Shown here one piece after another: positions 37,266-47,919 of a DNA stretch of 64,000 bases. Position 1 is the stretch's first letter, and each line of letters opens with the position of its first letter. The stretch comes from Bretschneidera sinensis (taxonomy: Eukaryota; Streptophyta; Magnoliopsida; Brassicales; Akaniaceae). The position numbers and the translations under genes are program-made. The DNA is taken from NCBI GenBank assembly GCA_023935145.1, contig CM043700.1, positions 70,900,120 through 70,964,119 on the forward strand, in the 5' to 3' direction. The notes beneath the pieces were generated by a model that was not told where the DNA came from, made no database searches, and saw only the letters and a program-made list of their open reading frames with translations.

Positions 37266-37510
37266 CCAAGCTACTTCCCCTTAGCTCAGTTTCCGCGTCA
37301 GCTCCTAGGAGGTAACCTCGAGCTAATTCGATCTCGGTACTTTGCCCTCAGCTAAATTTCTCCATTAGCTCTGAGGAGGTAGCCCCGAGCTACTTCGACC
37401 ATGGTCCTTTGCTCTCAACTCAATTTCTCTATCGGTTTGGAAAAGGTAGTCCCGAGCTACTTCGACCTCGGTCCAGTTTCTCCAACGACTCCAAGTAGTT
37501 TGATCCAAGT
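37266..37510. repeat. ~53-bp tandem repeat (right block)
   Basis: Continues the 28200-28842 array after the gypsy element: CCAAGCTACTTCCCC, then further GAGGTAGCCCCGAGCTACTT units. Degenerate units reappear at 39433-39540. Confidence 0.88.
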
Positions 37511-37524
37511 CAATCTCCTCAAAT

Positions 37525-37800
37525 CTATCTCCATTAAAGTCTGATTAACTCAGACTCACTATTCTCCACTTACGTCCGATTAACTCGGACTAGCAACTCT
37601 CCACTTACGTCCGAATAACTCGGACTCATTATTCTTCACTTACAACCGATTAACTCAGACTTACTATTCTCCACTTACATTCGATTAACTTGGACTCGCT
37701 ATTCTCCACTTACATCCGATTAACTCTAACTCAATGCTCTCTACTTACGCCCGATTAACTCAAACTCGATACTCTCCACCCACATCTGATTAACTAGAGC
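37525..37800. repeat. ~36-bp tandem repeat
   Basis: Seven or so units of CGATTAACTCGGACTCACTA then TTCTCCACTTACGTC. A different family from the 53-bp array, directly adjacent to it. Confidence 0.88.
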
Positions 37801-37960
37801 TCGTTACATACCTTGGTTTGAGACACTCTACTCAAGTCCATATCACTCGAACTCGTTATGTACCTCGCTTTGAGGCACTCCGCTCAAGTTCGTATCACAC
37901 AGATTCGTTACTCACCTCGCTTCGAAGAACTTAGCTCAAGATTGAGCTCCACAAACTTAT
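37800..37960. repeat. ~60-bp tandem repeat, about three units
   Basis: Units built on ACCTCGCTTTGAGGCACTC and CGCTCAAGTTCGTATCAC, GAACTCGTTATGT. Third repeat family in the non-autonomous element. Confidence 0.8.
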
Positions 37961-37983
37961 CATTCTCCCTTCTAAGGAGGTAG

Positions 37984-39432
37984 TGATTACGCCCAAAACA
38001 TAATGCGGTTATTGTAGCATAGTTTTGGGGTGTCGATTCCACAGGGAAACAAGTTAAGTACAACAAAAGGTGTAAACCTCAATACAAACGATAAAAGATT
38101 AAAACGATAAAATCTGAGTTGTTTTGAGGAAAGTGTAGTTTTGTAAATAAGTTTAAAATAAAAATTACAACAAGGTTCCGAGAATCCTCCCTAAGTTCGT
38201 TGCTCTAATCCTAACTTGATTCAGTTGTTTTTATCTCGATTGCAGGTTTCACATCCCAAACAGGCAATCGGAAAATATTCAATTAAAGCACATTTATAAA
38301 TCCTAATGTAATCGCTATGAATTATTCTTTACTTTCAAACACGCATGACCTAACTCATAAATTATCAAGAGACGACGATATAGATAAAACGACGATACCG
38401 TAGCAATGGACAAATCTATAAAAGAGATCTACCGGACTCAATCACACCCAAACAGGTACACATAAGAAAAACCTGACTGAACTTATATGGAAAAGAAGCA
38501 TGCAACCACCGGAGTTATAATAAATCTACTAATTAAATTAAGAATAAAACATAACAATATTTAATGAAAATAATTCCAACTACAACTGAATCAAATAAAG
38601 GAAAATAAGAACAACTACACCTAGGGATTCATCCCTTCGCCTTGCTTGGAGACTAGCCGGCCATGGGGCTCATGCATCCTCGAGTTGCCTTCGGCCTCTC
38701 GACGATCATCTCTCCCGACCTTCAAACTTTAAACTTCGGGTTCCTCCTTAAGGCCCTCTGGATTGCTCCTAAAGGCCCTCTGGATTCATCCCCGATTGAT
38801 TCCTCAAAGCTGAAGTGGAGTAGGCAAATACCAAGAGTACAATGTGTTTCCCATCCGATGTGGGATGTGGGATATAGAAATGTGTTTTCCAACCAATGTG
38901 GGATGTGGGATTTAAGCCCAAAATCACGCTGAAATCCCGCACAGCCCGCACAGCATGACCTTTGTCTACTTAAACTGCCGTAACTTTCTCTAGAAAAATC
39001 CTTTTGACGAACCGTAAAATTATCCAGAAAATAGACTTCCGGATCTTTCTAAGAATATATGGCTCATCTCCTGACTCTTCTTGTATCAATACAGTTTAAT
39101 TTTCAAAGATGATTGATCTGTACGGGCAATTCTAGCAATTTAGTGAAACTCTTTTCCACTGCGGGCAGCAGCTGTTGCTCTTTTAAGCCCTCCATCTTGT
39201 CCTTTCGGAAGTATTCCTTCACTCCAGTATGCCTAGAGTCTTTGTGCTTCAAGTAATGATAACTTTTCCTCCTCTTTTGAGCTTAAAGTACCTGAAAATG
39301 CACCGAAGTAGATCAATGATCCAAGAATGTTACTTTAGAGTTGTTAACATATAAAAGTGCAATTAAAACCTAGATTAACCCTAAAATGCTAACAATTAAG
39401 TATTGATAAGAGGCATTTTATGACTCTCATCA
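37984..39432 (-). mobile_element. Solo LTR (family shared with 51479-52870)
   Basis: TG...CA ends (plus strand TGATTACGCCC to ACTCTCATCA) with 5-bp flanks GGTAG (37979-37983) and AGTAG (39433-39437), a target-site duplication with one mismatch. The minus strand of 38930-39150 closely matches 51600-51800, including ACTGTATTGAT and GAGATGAGCCATATAT, so both are copies of one LTR family. No gag-pol is present, as expected for a solo LTR left by recombination. Confidence 0.82.
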
Positions 39433-40169
39433 AGTAGCACCGAGCTATTAGGGCTCCTCAAAGTTTATATTCCCTCCTAAGCAGGTAGTGTCAAGCTATT
39501 AATCCTCCTTAGGCATGAGATGTTCGAAAGATAGCCCTGCACTATCCCTTAAGCTGCTCAAACAACTTTAAGTGTCTGCTTCTCCCCTTCTTAGTACCCG
39601 GGTACCTAAATGATATCAGAACTACACGACACAGAAAGAAATTGCTCTAAATAACCTACTTCCTCGATCACATAACTACACTCAAGGAAGTGGGGGGGCA
39701 TCCGATATAGGAGAAAATTCCCTCTCCAATGACATTAAGACACATTGCAACCTCCAGTGGTAAAAAGGTCATTTATCAAGCCAGATTGATCAACTAATCA
39801 AATCGCCACTCTTGGTAAAGGGCATAATGGTAATTTCAAACCAATGTCCTGACACCATTACGACATTCCAGCTTATGGATAACTTCAAACTTACCTATGG
39901 AAATTTATTCCTATCATAATACTTATTGATCAATCACTCTCTTAATTGGACTTTTCTCCAAGACATTATATAAGGGGGCTATCACTATCAAAGGTATATA
40001 GACACAACTTACAATTATACAGCTTTTTAACTTTATTGTTCTCTTATTATTCTTTCAGATTACTGACTTGGGAGTCGGAGAGTCTCCTAGGGCATAACCC
40101 TCGGGAGAACTTCTAGCTTACGTATCTTTCATATGTGCAAGGGTATGTGAACTCATCTAGCATATTTTC

Positions 40170-40938
40170 AGCATTAACAATAATCACAAGTAGTTTAGAG
40201 CTTCCTTACTTTGATTATGGGATTCTTAACAATAACAAAATGTAAATCAGTGTGATAGTATTAACAAAGGCTATTCTGACTTAAATTTTCACTTAACTGA
40301 ACTCAATAGAAAGCAGCGATGTACTAATAATCTTCAATGGCTTCCATTTAAGAGTAAGGCAGTTTTAAGTTTCTATCCTTTTATTGTCAAAAAGTATCGA
40401 TTTAACATGTAAATTAATAAGATCGTGAAATCAGATGGAGAAGTAAAGCGAGAAAGAAGAAGGATGATGACATCTAGTAAAAGTAAACAAACAAAAAAGA
40501 TTGATCACAAAAACCACTCAGACAAAACGTTAGGGAAAAAAAAAAAAGGGTCAGATAAAACAAACTCTAGCTCCACGTGTCACTTTATTTTCATTCCTTT
40601 AAAACGAAAGGTTTTTTATTTACATGTATTATGATATATTTATTTATTTTAATTATTATGTGTGTGTGAGAGAGAGAGTAAAAATAAACATATTATTATC
40701 CCTTATCGTTAACAAGGCCCTACTTAAGAAAAACAAAACCCTATCCAGAAAGCAACTTTCAACTGTAAGCTATCTAGAGTTGCGTGCCTCCTTTCCCCTC
40801 CGTTGTCACACAAAACCTCTTTTTGATCCTTTGGACTTATCGTTTCCCTTTCTAGGTCCGCTGCAATTTTCCTTTTGAGAGAAAAAAAACACCTAACCAC
40901 ATTCAATTCTGAGTTTTACTTTTTGCTCTCTCTCCACC
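40170..40938 (+). promoter_or_regulatory. ACX4 upstream region
   Basis: Sequence between the outer retroelement and the ACX4 start. It holds a G-box/ABRE-like CCACGTGTC at 40573-40581 (core CACGTG 40574-40579), a GA run at about 40665-40678 and a leader-like CT-rich stretch just before the ATG. Promoter function is inferred from position only; no transcript data. Confidence 0.4.
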
Positions 40939-43900
40939 ATGACACTTCTTGACTCATCTACAAAGCGAGGTCTGTTTCTTGTCTTCACATTTTTGCGATT
41001 TATTTTCTTCTTCTGGTTTGAGAATTCACTAATTTCGTTTATTTTGTTGTACGGTGTTTAATCATAATCTTTTTAGTTTAATATCTGACTCTCAATTTAG
41101 ATTAGAAATGAAAATTAAATAATTATTTGTGTTTGGAAATATATATGATTTGAGTGGTGGATTGACTTGTTAGCAGCTTTATATGATTTTTGGGATGGTG
41201 TTACTTGATAATTCGATTGGAATTCTTTGAACCGGACTTAGATTAGATCTTTAACAAGTGGAATAATCTATATACAAAGCGGATTAGAGATTTAACGGTC
41301 TTCCTATTGATTCTATTAAGGCAGTTGATCTTACTCATTGAGATTGGATGGAATTAGATGGACTTTGACAATAGTTTGTTCAAATATGTAATCTTCTCTC
41401 TCTCTCTCTCAATGAGTATGTGTGTTCCATTTTGGAATGATGAATATTAAAGCTAAATTAGTAAATTTCTATTATGAGAGTGGAATGGTTACGAATTTAT
41501 GAATTTCACATGCTCATCAGTTTATCTCTTTGAAAAAAACTAAGCCTAATGTTACGGAGAAAGTTTGGTGTTATGAAGAAAGAGAAGGCTGAAAGCATCG
41601 ATCTCGATAGTACAAGAGTAATTATGAGCTCTCTGTATGAATCAATGGCTTGCATCTCTCTATTTGTTTCCACCTTTGATAGGTGATGGAGGAAAACATT
41701 TCAGTAAGATTTCAACCAAGTGTTGTTTGCTAAAACATTAAGCCTGTTCTTTTGGTGCTGAATTGAGCTTTGATAGATTTTTTTAATACTGCGTACTTTT
41801 TTCAAAAGTGGCAAAATTTCTCTTAGCTGGAATATTAGAATTTGTAGATGATTTGCGTGGAGTAGAAGGATGATGCAATTTGAATCTCGTGCAGCTCATT
41901 AGAACTATGCTTGATAAGGGCCTATACTTTCATCATCTGCCAAGTTATTAAGACTATGATTTTTCTATTGTTTAGTCAAATTAATATTTCATTGTATTGC
42001 AGATGATTTTGACAAAAGGGAGAAAAGTTCTTATTTTAATCTACGGGCGTTGGATATTTCTGTTGCATTTCCTCAAGCAACTCCTGCATCTGTATTTCCT
42101 CCTTCTGGTGAGAACTATGATCATCGGTTATGTTTGATGTTTGATTCTATGTGAAGATTTTAGTTACTGCTAACAATTTATACATCTATAAAAAAAATTT
42201 AACGACATCTATATCTTGTTGAGCTTACTATATCCTAATGTGGAACATTGTTCAGAACAACTTTTCGATTTGGTAGATTATTTTAGATAGGTTATTAGTT
42301 TTTTCTTCGCTTTTTAAGTTAATCAGTGGTCTTTAGTCTTTAACTTCTCACACGTGCAGAACCTCATTGTTTTCATCCGCCGCCCCCGTTTTCTTTTCCT
42401 TGTGTGTGTGTACATTTCTTTCGTTCGTGTTTCATTCTGCATATGCCACATGCTTCATCACTTAAGTTCCTTTCCTATTTTATGCAATTAATCAATTAAT
42501 TTTCTTTTCTCCTCTCTCAAGTCAAAACTTGACCTATAGCTGTTTTAAAATGTATTGAGACATCAAGTTTTTCATTATTGTAATTGTTGTTTTCTTCCTC
42601 TGTTTTTGTAGCATTGAATTTTTTTTTTTCAAAGCTTGAAAAATTAATTTATTATTATATGTTAGAAAATCTTAGACCATAAGATATTGTACTTGTCTTT
42701 ACATCTAATAGCTTCTGTGTAAATACTATTTCAGCATTTTCTTTTAGCATTTGGGCTTCAGTTTTTTTCTTTAAAAGTTCTACTTATGTACAGCAACCCA
42801 AATTTCCTTCTTCTGTTCACTTGTCCCAATGTGTTGAACTTCGAATATTTCAGCTTCAGATTATTATCAGTTTGATGATCTATTGACTCCTGAGGAGCAG
42901 GCTCTCCGAATGCAAGTACGAGAGTGTATGGAAAAAGAAGTGGCTCCAATAATGACGGAGGTATGCTTCTCACACCTCCGTTTTTTTTTCGAATATTTCA
43001 GCATTTTCTTTTAGCATTTTGTGCTTGGGCATTTCTTTTTTATCTGTATGCATTGGACTATCATATATAACCAGATATGCTCATATGAGTGGCTGTTTTA
43101 CACTTTTTTTTCCAGTACTGGGAGAAGGCAGAGTTTCCATTTCATGTTGTCCCAAAGCTTGGTGCCTTGCGTATTTCTGGTGGCACGATCAAGGTCATTT
43201 ATGCATTTGTTTTTCATTTCTTGCTTTCTTGAGGTAGAAATTGGATATTTAGCTAGTTCTGTTTCTCAGGGTTATGGTTGTCCTGGTCTCTCCATCACTG
43301 GTAGTGCTATTGCTACAGCAGAGATTGCTAGAGTTGATGCAAGCTGTTCTACTTTCATTTTGGTGCATTCTTCTCTGGCAATGCTTACTATTGGTGAGAT
43401 CTCAATATAACTTCCTTTTTTTCTTTTTATTCTTCTGTAAACAAGAGGCTCATAATAAACTATGACCTTATACGTCTTATCCGGCCTGTAAAGTGTAGCA
43501 CTATGCGGGTCCGAATCACAGAAGCAGAAGTACTTACCTTCTTTAGCTCAGCTCAACACTGTGGCTTGTTGGGTAAGTAGCTGTTTTCTAACACTGTACA
43601 GGGCCTTCAAGTATGTGTTTAGTGTATTTATTTGCTAAAGCAATAACTCAAATATTAATCTCTCTCTTTTCCTTTTATTTTCAAAACATCTTAAGGCTTT
43701 GACAGAGCCAGACTATGGAAGTGATGCAAGTGGTTTGAGAACAATTGCTACAAAGGTCCGATCTCCCACCTATTGTATTCATCTATTTATTTATTTTCTT
43801 ATCCCCAGTTTTGTAGTTAATACTAAACCTTCTTAAATTTTATGCATTGTTGTCTATGATTAGGTTGAAGGAGGTTGGGTACTTGAGGGTCAAAAGCGCT

Positions 43901-46282
43901 GGATAGGAAACAGTACCTTTGCTGACTTGTTAGTTATTTTTGCGAGGAACACTACAACAAATCAAATAAATGGGTATGTCAAATGTCATGTATATAGTAC
44001 ACTTTCTTTCTATCAATGATTGGCATGGTCGACAATATTTGACATAACGACTGTGCATGGCAATCATTTGGACACTCGGAGAGAAGTCTGTTCTATTTTT
44101 CTTGACAAAGAAGATAAAAAACTACTGTACTCCTCATACACATGCATTTTCTAACTTGGTTTGATATTCAAAACTAGGCATGAGAATTAGTATTCCTTAG
44201 TGCCACGGTCTTATTATGCAGAGTTCTGCTTTTTATTTCAGATTCATAGTAAAGAAGGATGCCCCTGGATTAACAGCTACAAAAATTCAAAATAAAATTG
44301 GGTTGCGCATTGTTCAAAATGGAGATATTCTCTTAAAGAAAGTCTTTGTCCCTGATGAGGACTGGTTACCTGGCATCAACTCTTTTCAGGACACCAGTAA
44401 GGTGCTGTTATAATGAGTTCCCTTCAATGATGCTCCTTCCCTTAATCAAATACATTTATTGCTTGCTGTAATTTTTTTGGTTGATCATTATCTGTACTGT
44501 GGGTAGAAATCATCTTTGGATGCCGAGAAGATGGAGGAACAGAAAATCTGGAATGTTACAAATGTAAAGCATGAAACTGTTTAGTGCCCTAAGACAGTGT
44601 GGTAGCCAAGATTGATACTCTTATGCAGACTGTTCCACCATAATTGTGTGCTTCAGCTTCCATGGCAGTTCTTCATGGCACTCCCACCCTCTTGAATGGT
44701 CTCACACCAAACAAGTGTTTCAAACAAATACAAATGCACATGCTGGTACAGTTATGAGACGAAGTCGCCAGCATGATTCCTTGGGATCTAGTAGCAAGTC
44801 AAAGAGACAAATTAAAATACACAAGATTTTTCTTGAGAATTGTTATTTTTCCCTTTCCCTTATATTTCTGATAATCAACCTGGATTGTCCCGTGCATAAA
44901 TCTTTGGTAGTCTACCTGGGTATAGTGGGCTCATCTTCTTGAATTTGCTTCAGTTCTGACATACTCAGTAAGGTTCACATTGCATAAAATATCTAAATTG
45001 CAGTGTTGGATAACTAGTGTGGTGGATAAAATAATTCCTAGGAATAATCACATGTAACTCTGTCATCTTGTTGCTTGCATGATGTAAAATTGAGTAATTA
45101 GATCTCTCATGCAATACTTTGTATCTTTGTGCCTGTAGTATATTTATGTATAAATCTGTTATGCTGATTGGTTTCTCGTTTCTCATCTCTAAGTGTAATG
45201 TTCTATCATCTTGTTTTCCGGTCCTTCTGACTCTAATGCTGTTTGTTTAATTACCTCTATTTCAAGCAGGTCCTAGCTGTTTCACGTGTAATGGTCGCCT
45301 GGCAACCTATAGGCATATCAATGGGCATCTATGATATGTGTTGCAGGTATTATTATGCATGCTGTTCTTCTCTTTGTACTACTTATTTTCGAGCTTTGAA
45401 TTGATATATTCTGAGTTTTATGTGATTTAAAGGTACCTGAAGGAGAGGAAACAGTTTGGAGCACCATTGGCAGCTTTCCAGATCAACCAACAGAAACTTG
45501 TTAGCATTCTGGGTAATGTTCAGGCAATGTTTCTTGTTGGTTGGCGTCTTTGCAAGTTGTATGAGAAGGGTAAAATGACTACAGGTCAAGCCAGTTTGGG
45601 AAAGGTACAATTGCAAATTTAAGACTTGTCATACATATGGGTGCTTTTTTTTCAATTCTCTTCTTTTATCGGTGGTTTGTGCTCCCTAACTGTGACTAAC
45701 CTTTATGGTCTCCAGGCTTGGATCACCTCAAAGGCAAGGGAGACGTCTGCTCTTGGGCGGGAATTACTTGGCGGCAATGGAATTTTAGCTGATTTCCTAG
45801 TTGCAAAGGTATTCATGCTCATCACTGACTCAATTTCATTGGTCGCATCAGGTTGTATTATATTGATCATTTTGCATATCCGTTGCATCAACTATGGGGG
45901 ATATGCTCTTCAGTAGTTCAATTAACATGCAAACGTATAAGATATGAGTGCATTAAACTTTTAAGCATGCAATTGGGAGGCTGCTTACTTTATGATTGAT
46001 CTTTCATCTCGGGTAGCCCTTGTGGTTGATGGGGCTATGGTTTAATGAAAGATTAGGCTACCTACTAACTACTTGCTGAAAAGATGAGATGTTGATTTGT
46101 TTTTTTGCCATTTTGATTTATTTACCTTATTTGAATCACACTTCATGCAGGCATTTTGTGATTTGGAACCCATCTACACATATGAAGGCACTTACGACAT
46201 CAACAGTTTGGTGACTGGTAGGGAAGTTACTGGACTTGCCAGTTTCAAGCCACCTGTATCAAGCCAGCGGAGCCGTATTTGA
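40939..46282 (+). CDS. ACX4: Acyl-CoA oxidase 4, peroxisomal short-chain (13 exons, 440 aa)
   Basis: Exons: 40939-40969, 42003-42107, 42854-42960, 43116-43193, 43270-43393, 43499-43572, 43696-43755, 43864-43973, 44242-44401, 45270-45346, 45433-45604, 45716-45808, 46151-46282. All introns are GT-AG and all phases agree, giving 440 residues, about the family length. The enzyme oxidises short-chain acyl-CoA to 2-enoyl-CoA with FAD and O2 in peroxisomal beta-oxidation; plant ACX4 is closer to glutaryl-CoA dehydrogenases than to other ACX. Visible: [10 protein letters not shown] start, FAD-site words [15 protein letters not shown] and [30 protein letters not shown], and the catalytic base in [11 protein letters not shown] (Glu about 409). 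The C-terminus is SRI, a variant peroxisomal signal (Arabidopsis ACX4 has SRL). Convergent with SAC8. Confidence 0.97.
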
Positions 46283-46636
46283 CAATGTAACGTGGGAACT
46301 TGTTTTGTTGCATAATGAATTGGGTTAAGATAGGTTTTGCCCTATACACCATGTACCTATAATCTCTGGAAGGGAAGTAGAATAAGTTAACACAGTTCCT
46401 GTATGGGCCACGACGCAAGTGAAATGTCGTCTCTGTTTTTCTCAATTCCACTGCTTTTTTTCCTCTACCAATCTAAGTATCATGAGTCGGGGTCCTTATT
46501 TTCCAGAAAAACTAAGACTGATGCTTGAACAACAGCTCACCCTGATTCAGCTGTCAGATTTTATAATTTCCTCTCTCATTATACATATCCCTCCACAGAA
46601 ACAGGGGAAAGAAAAGAGAAAAAAAAGAAAGAAAAG
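46283..46636. other. ACX4 3' region
   Basis: Contains the probable ACX4 3' untranslated sequence. No other feature seen. Confidence 0.5.
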
Positions 46637-47321
46637 CAAATGTATTGTTTTATCACGAAATCTATTACTAGTCTACTGCCCATCTAAAATGTAGTGAAAG
46701 CCAAAGCTAACAATAAAACCACCAAACTCCTTAATTTCACTCCTCTCTCAGCATCAAATTGCAAACCCGAGTCCTAACCGCAATCTGATGCTGCGTTGCC
46801 GCTGTCAAGAACACCTACTGCACAGTGTTCAGTATCACTACCTACTTCAAAGTGGTTCTCCACCTCAACGAATCTGCACTCGCCGCCAATGATAAATTCC
46901 CATTTTCAATGTTTCGAGTACCGATGATTCCTCCTCATTTATCCCGCCGTCTACCGGATGCCTCCCACGTAGTCCCGCCGTCTACCGTTGCCTCCCACGT
47001 AGTCTCGCCGCCTCCGAAAACGGTGGCGTCGCCACTCTCTCCTCCACTCGTCTCCTTAATCAAGCTACTCAGTCTCTGCCCCTGTTCTTCAGACAAGTCT
47101 TTTAACAGAGTCCGAAACGATCCTTGTGTTCATATTGATTTAATGAATGATGGTGTACGAAGACATTTTGCTTTTCTCGATAATTTTTTGCCAGAACAAA
47201 AACTTGTTCGTAAAAAAATCACAATTGGTAGTAAAACTAATGTTTGATTGCATTTTTTTAACTATGAATGTGAATATTTTCTAAAACCAAATGTATTGTT
47301 TTATCACGAAATCTTTTACTA
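46637..47321 (+). other. segment bounded by 33-bp direct repeats, with an unassigned 140-codon frame
   Basis: AAATGTATTGTTTTATCACG begins a 33-34-bp word at 46637-46670 that recurs at 47288-47321 with one mismatch. Between them lies an open frame 46825-47247, proline/serine-rich in the middle with a locally repeated PPSTVASHVV/PPPKTVASPL segment, and a basic end. I recognise no domain in it. It could be a gene fragment brought in with the duplication, or spurious. Confidence 0.4.
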
Positions 47322-47919
47322 AAAATCTCCCAATAAAGACATGATTTCTTCGACATCATAAAATCAGCAGGTCGGTTGCAGTATCGTGGTGATGACTATT
47401 ACTGTACAGCTGGGAAAAGATGAGCGGCGACGGTGACAATAGGGAATGATGACAGTTGGCTTGCTCTGGTATGTGTTTCCTACATTGAGAACAAGAGGAT
47501 TCTGTCATTGATACCAGTTCTTTTATTGCATTAAATATCAATCAGTGAAGGAGATTAAAAAGCTTTCCGGTATACGGTATCTCAATGGTGAGGTGGCAAG
47601 CATTAGAACGATCCCAATTGCATGTGCGTCAGTGTGACATGTCATTTTCACAATGAATGACTGATGGTTTTAAAAAACCTTAAAGATATTATCTGTACAA
47701 ACCTAATTAGTATTAGCAATGAAGTTTAGTCCAGTGCGAGAATGACACTGTCGAATGTCTGAAACTTTTTCATGGATTGAGCAGTGGAGTTGGTTGATCC
47801 TATGAGTTTTGATTATCCGCAGCCATTACATGCAGCCATAAACTTAAAGACTCATGGCAGAGTAAGGTTAGGGTTTCCCTTATTAGTAGCTTATAGCCCA
47901 GCTTTGGTGCATTAAAAGC
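47322..47919. other. gap without recognised gene
   Basis: Intergenic sequence between the duplicated segment and the short LTR element. Nothing recognised. Confidence 0.5.

Larger units (their letters stand above)
27492..40161 (+). mobile_element. Non-autonomous LTR retroelement carrying tandem repeats, containing nested insertions
   Basis: A repeat of about 170 bp starting TGATGTAGG (27492-27660) recurs at 39703-39875. The right copy is preceded by a polypurine tract (39685-39700, GGAAGTGGGGGGGCA) and contains a TATA-like CATTATATAAGGGG at about 39964, so it is probably the 3' LTR of a plus-strand element. ATATT occurs directly left of 27492 and right of 40161, a possible target-site duplication, though AT-rich and weak. 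Inside are three families of short tandem repeats and no recognisable gag or pol. Removing the two nested insertions leaves about 2.8 kb. The left LTR matches only over its first 170 bases, so it is rearranged. Confidence 0.6.

Noticed and set aside
28200..37960. CRISPR-like regular repeats
   Set aside because: Units are contiguous minisatellites without unique spacers, in a plant nuclear context.
43019..43410. Open frame of 129 codons overlapping ACX4 exons 4 and 5
   Set aside because: It runs through introns in a shifted frame; the spliced ACX4 model explains the coding signal.
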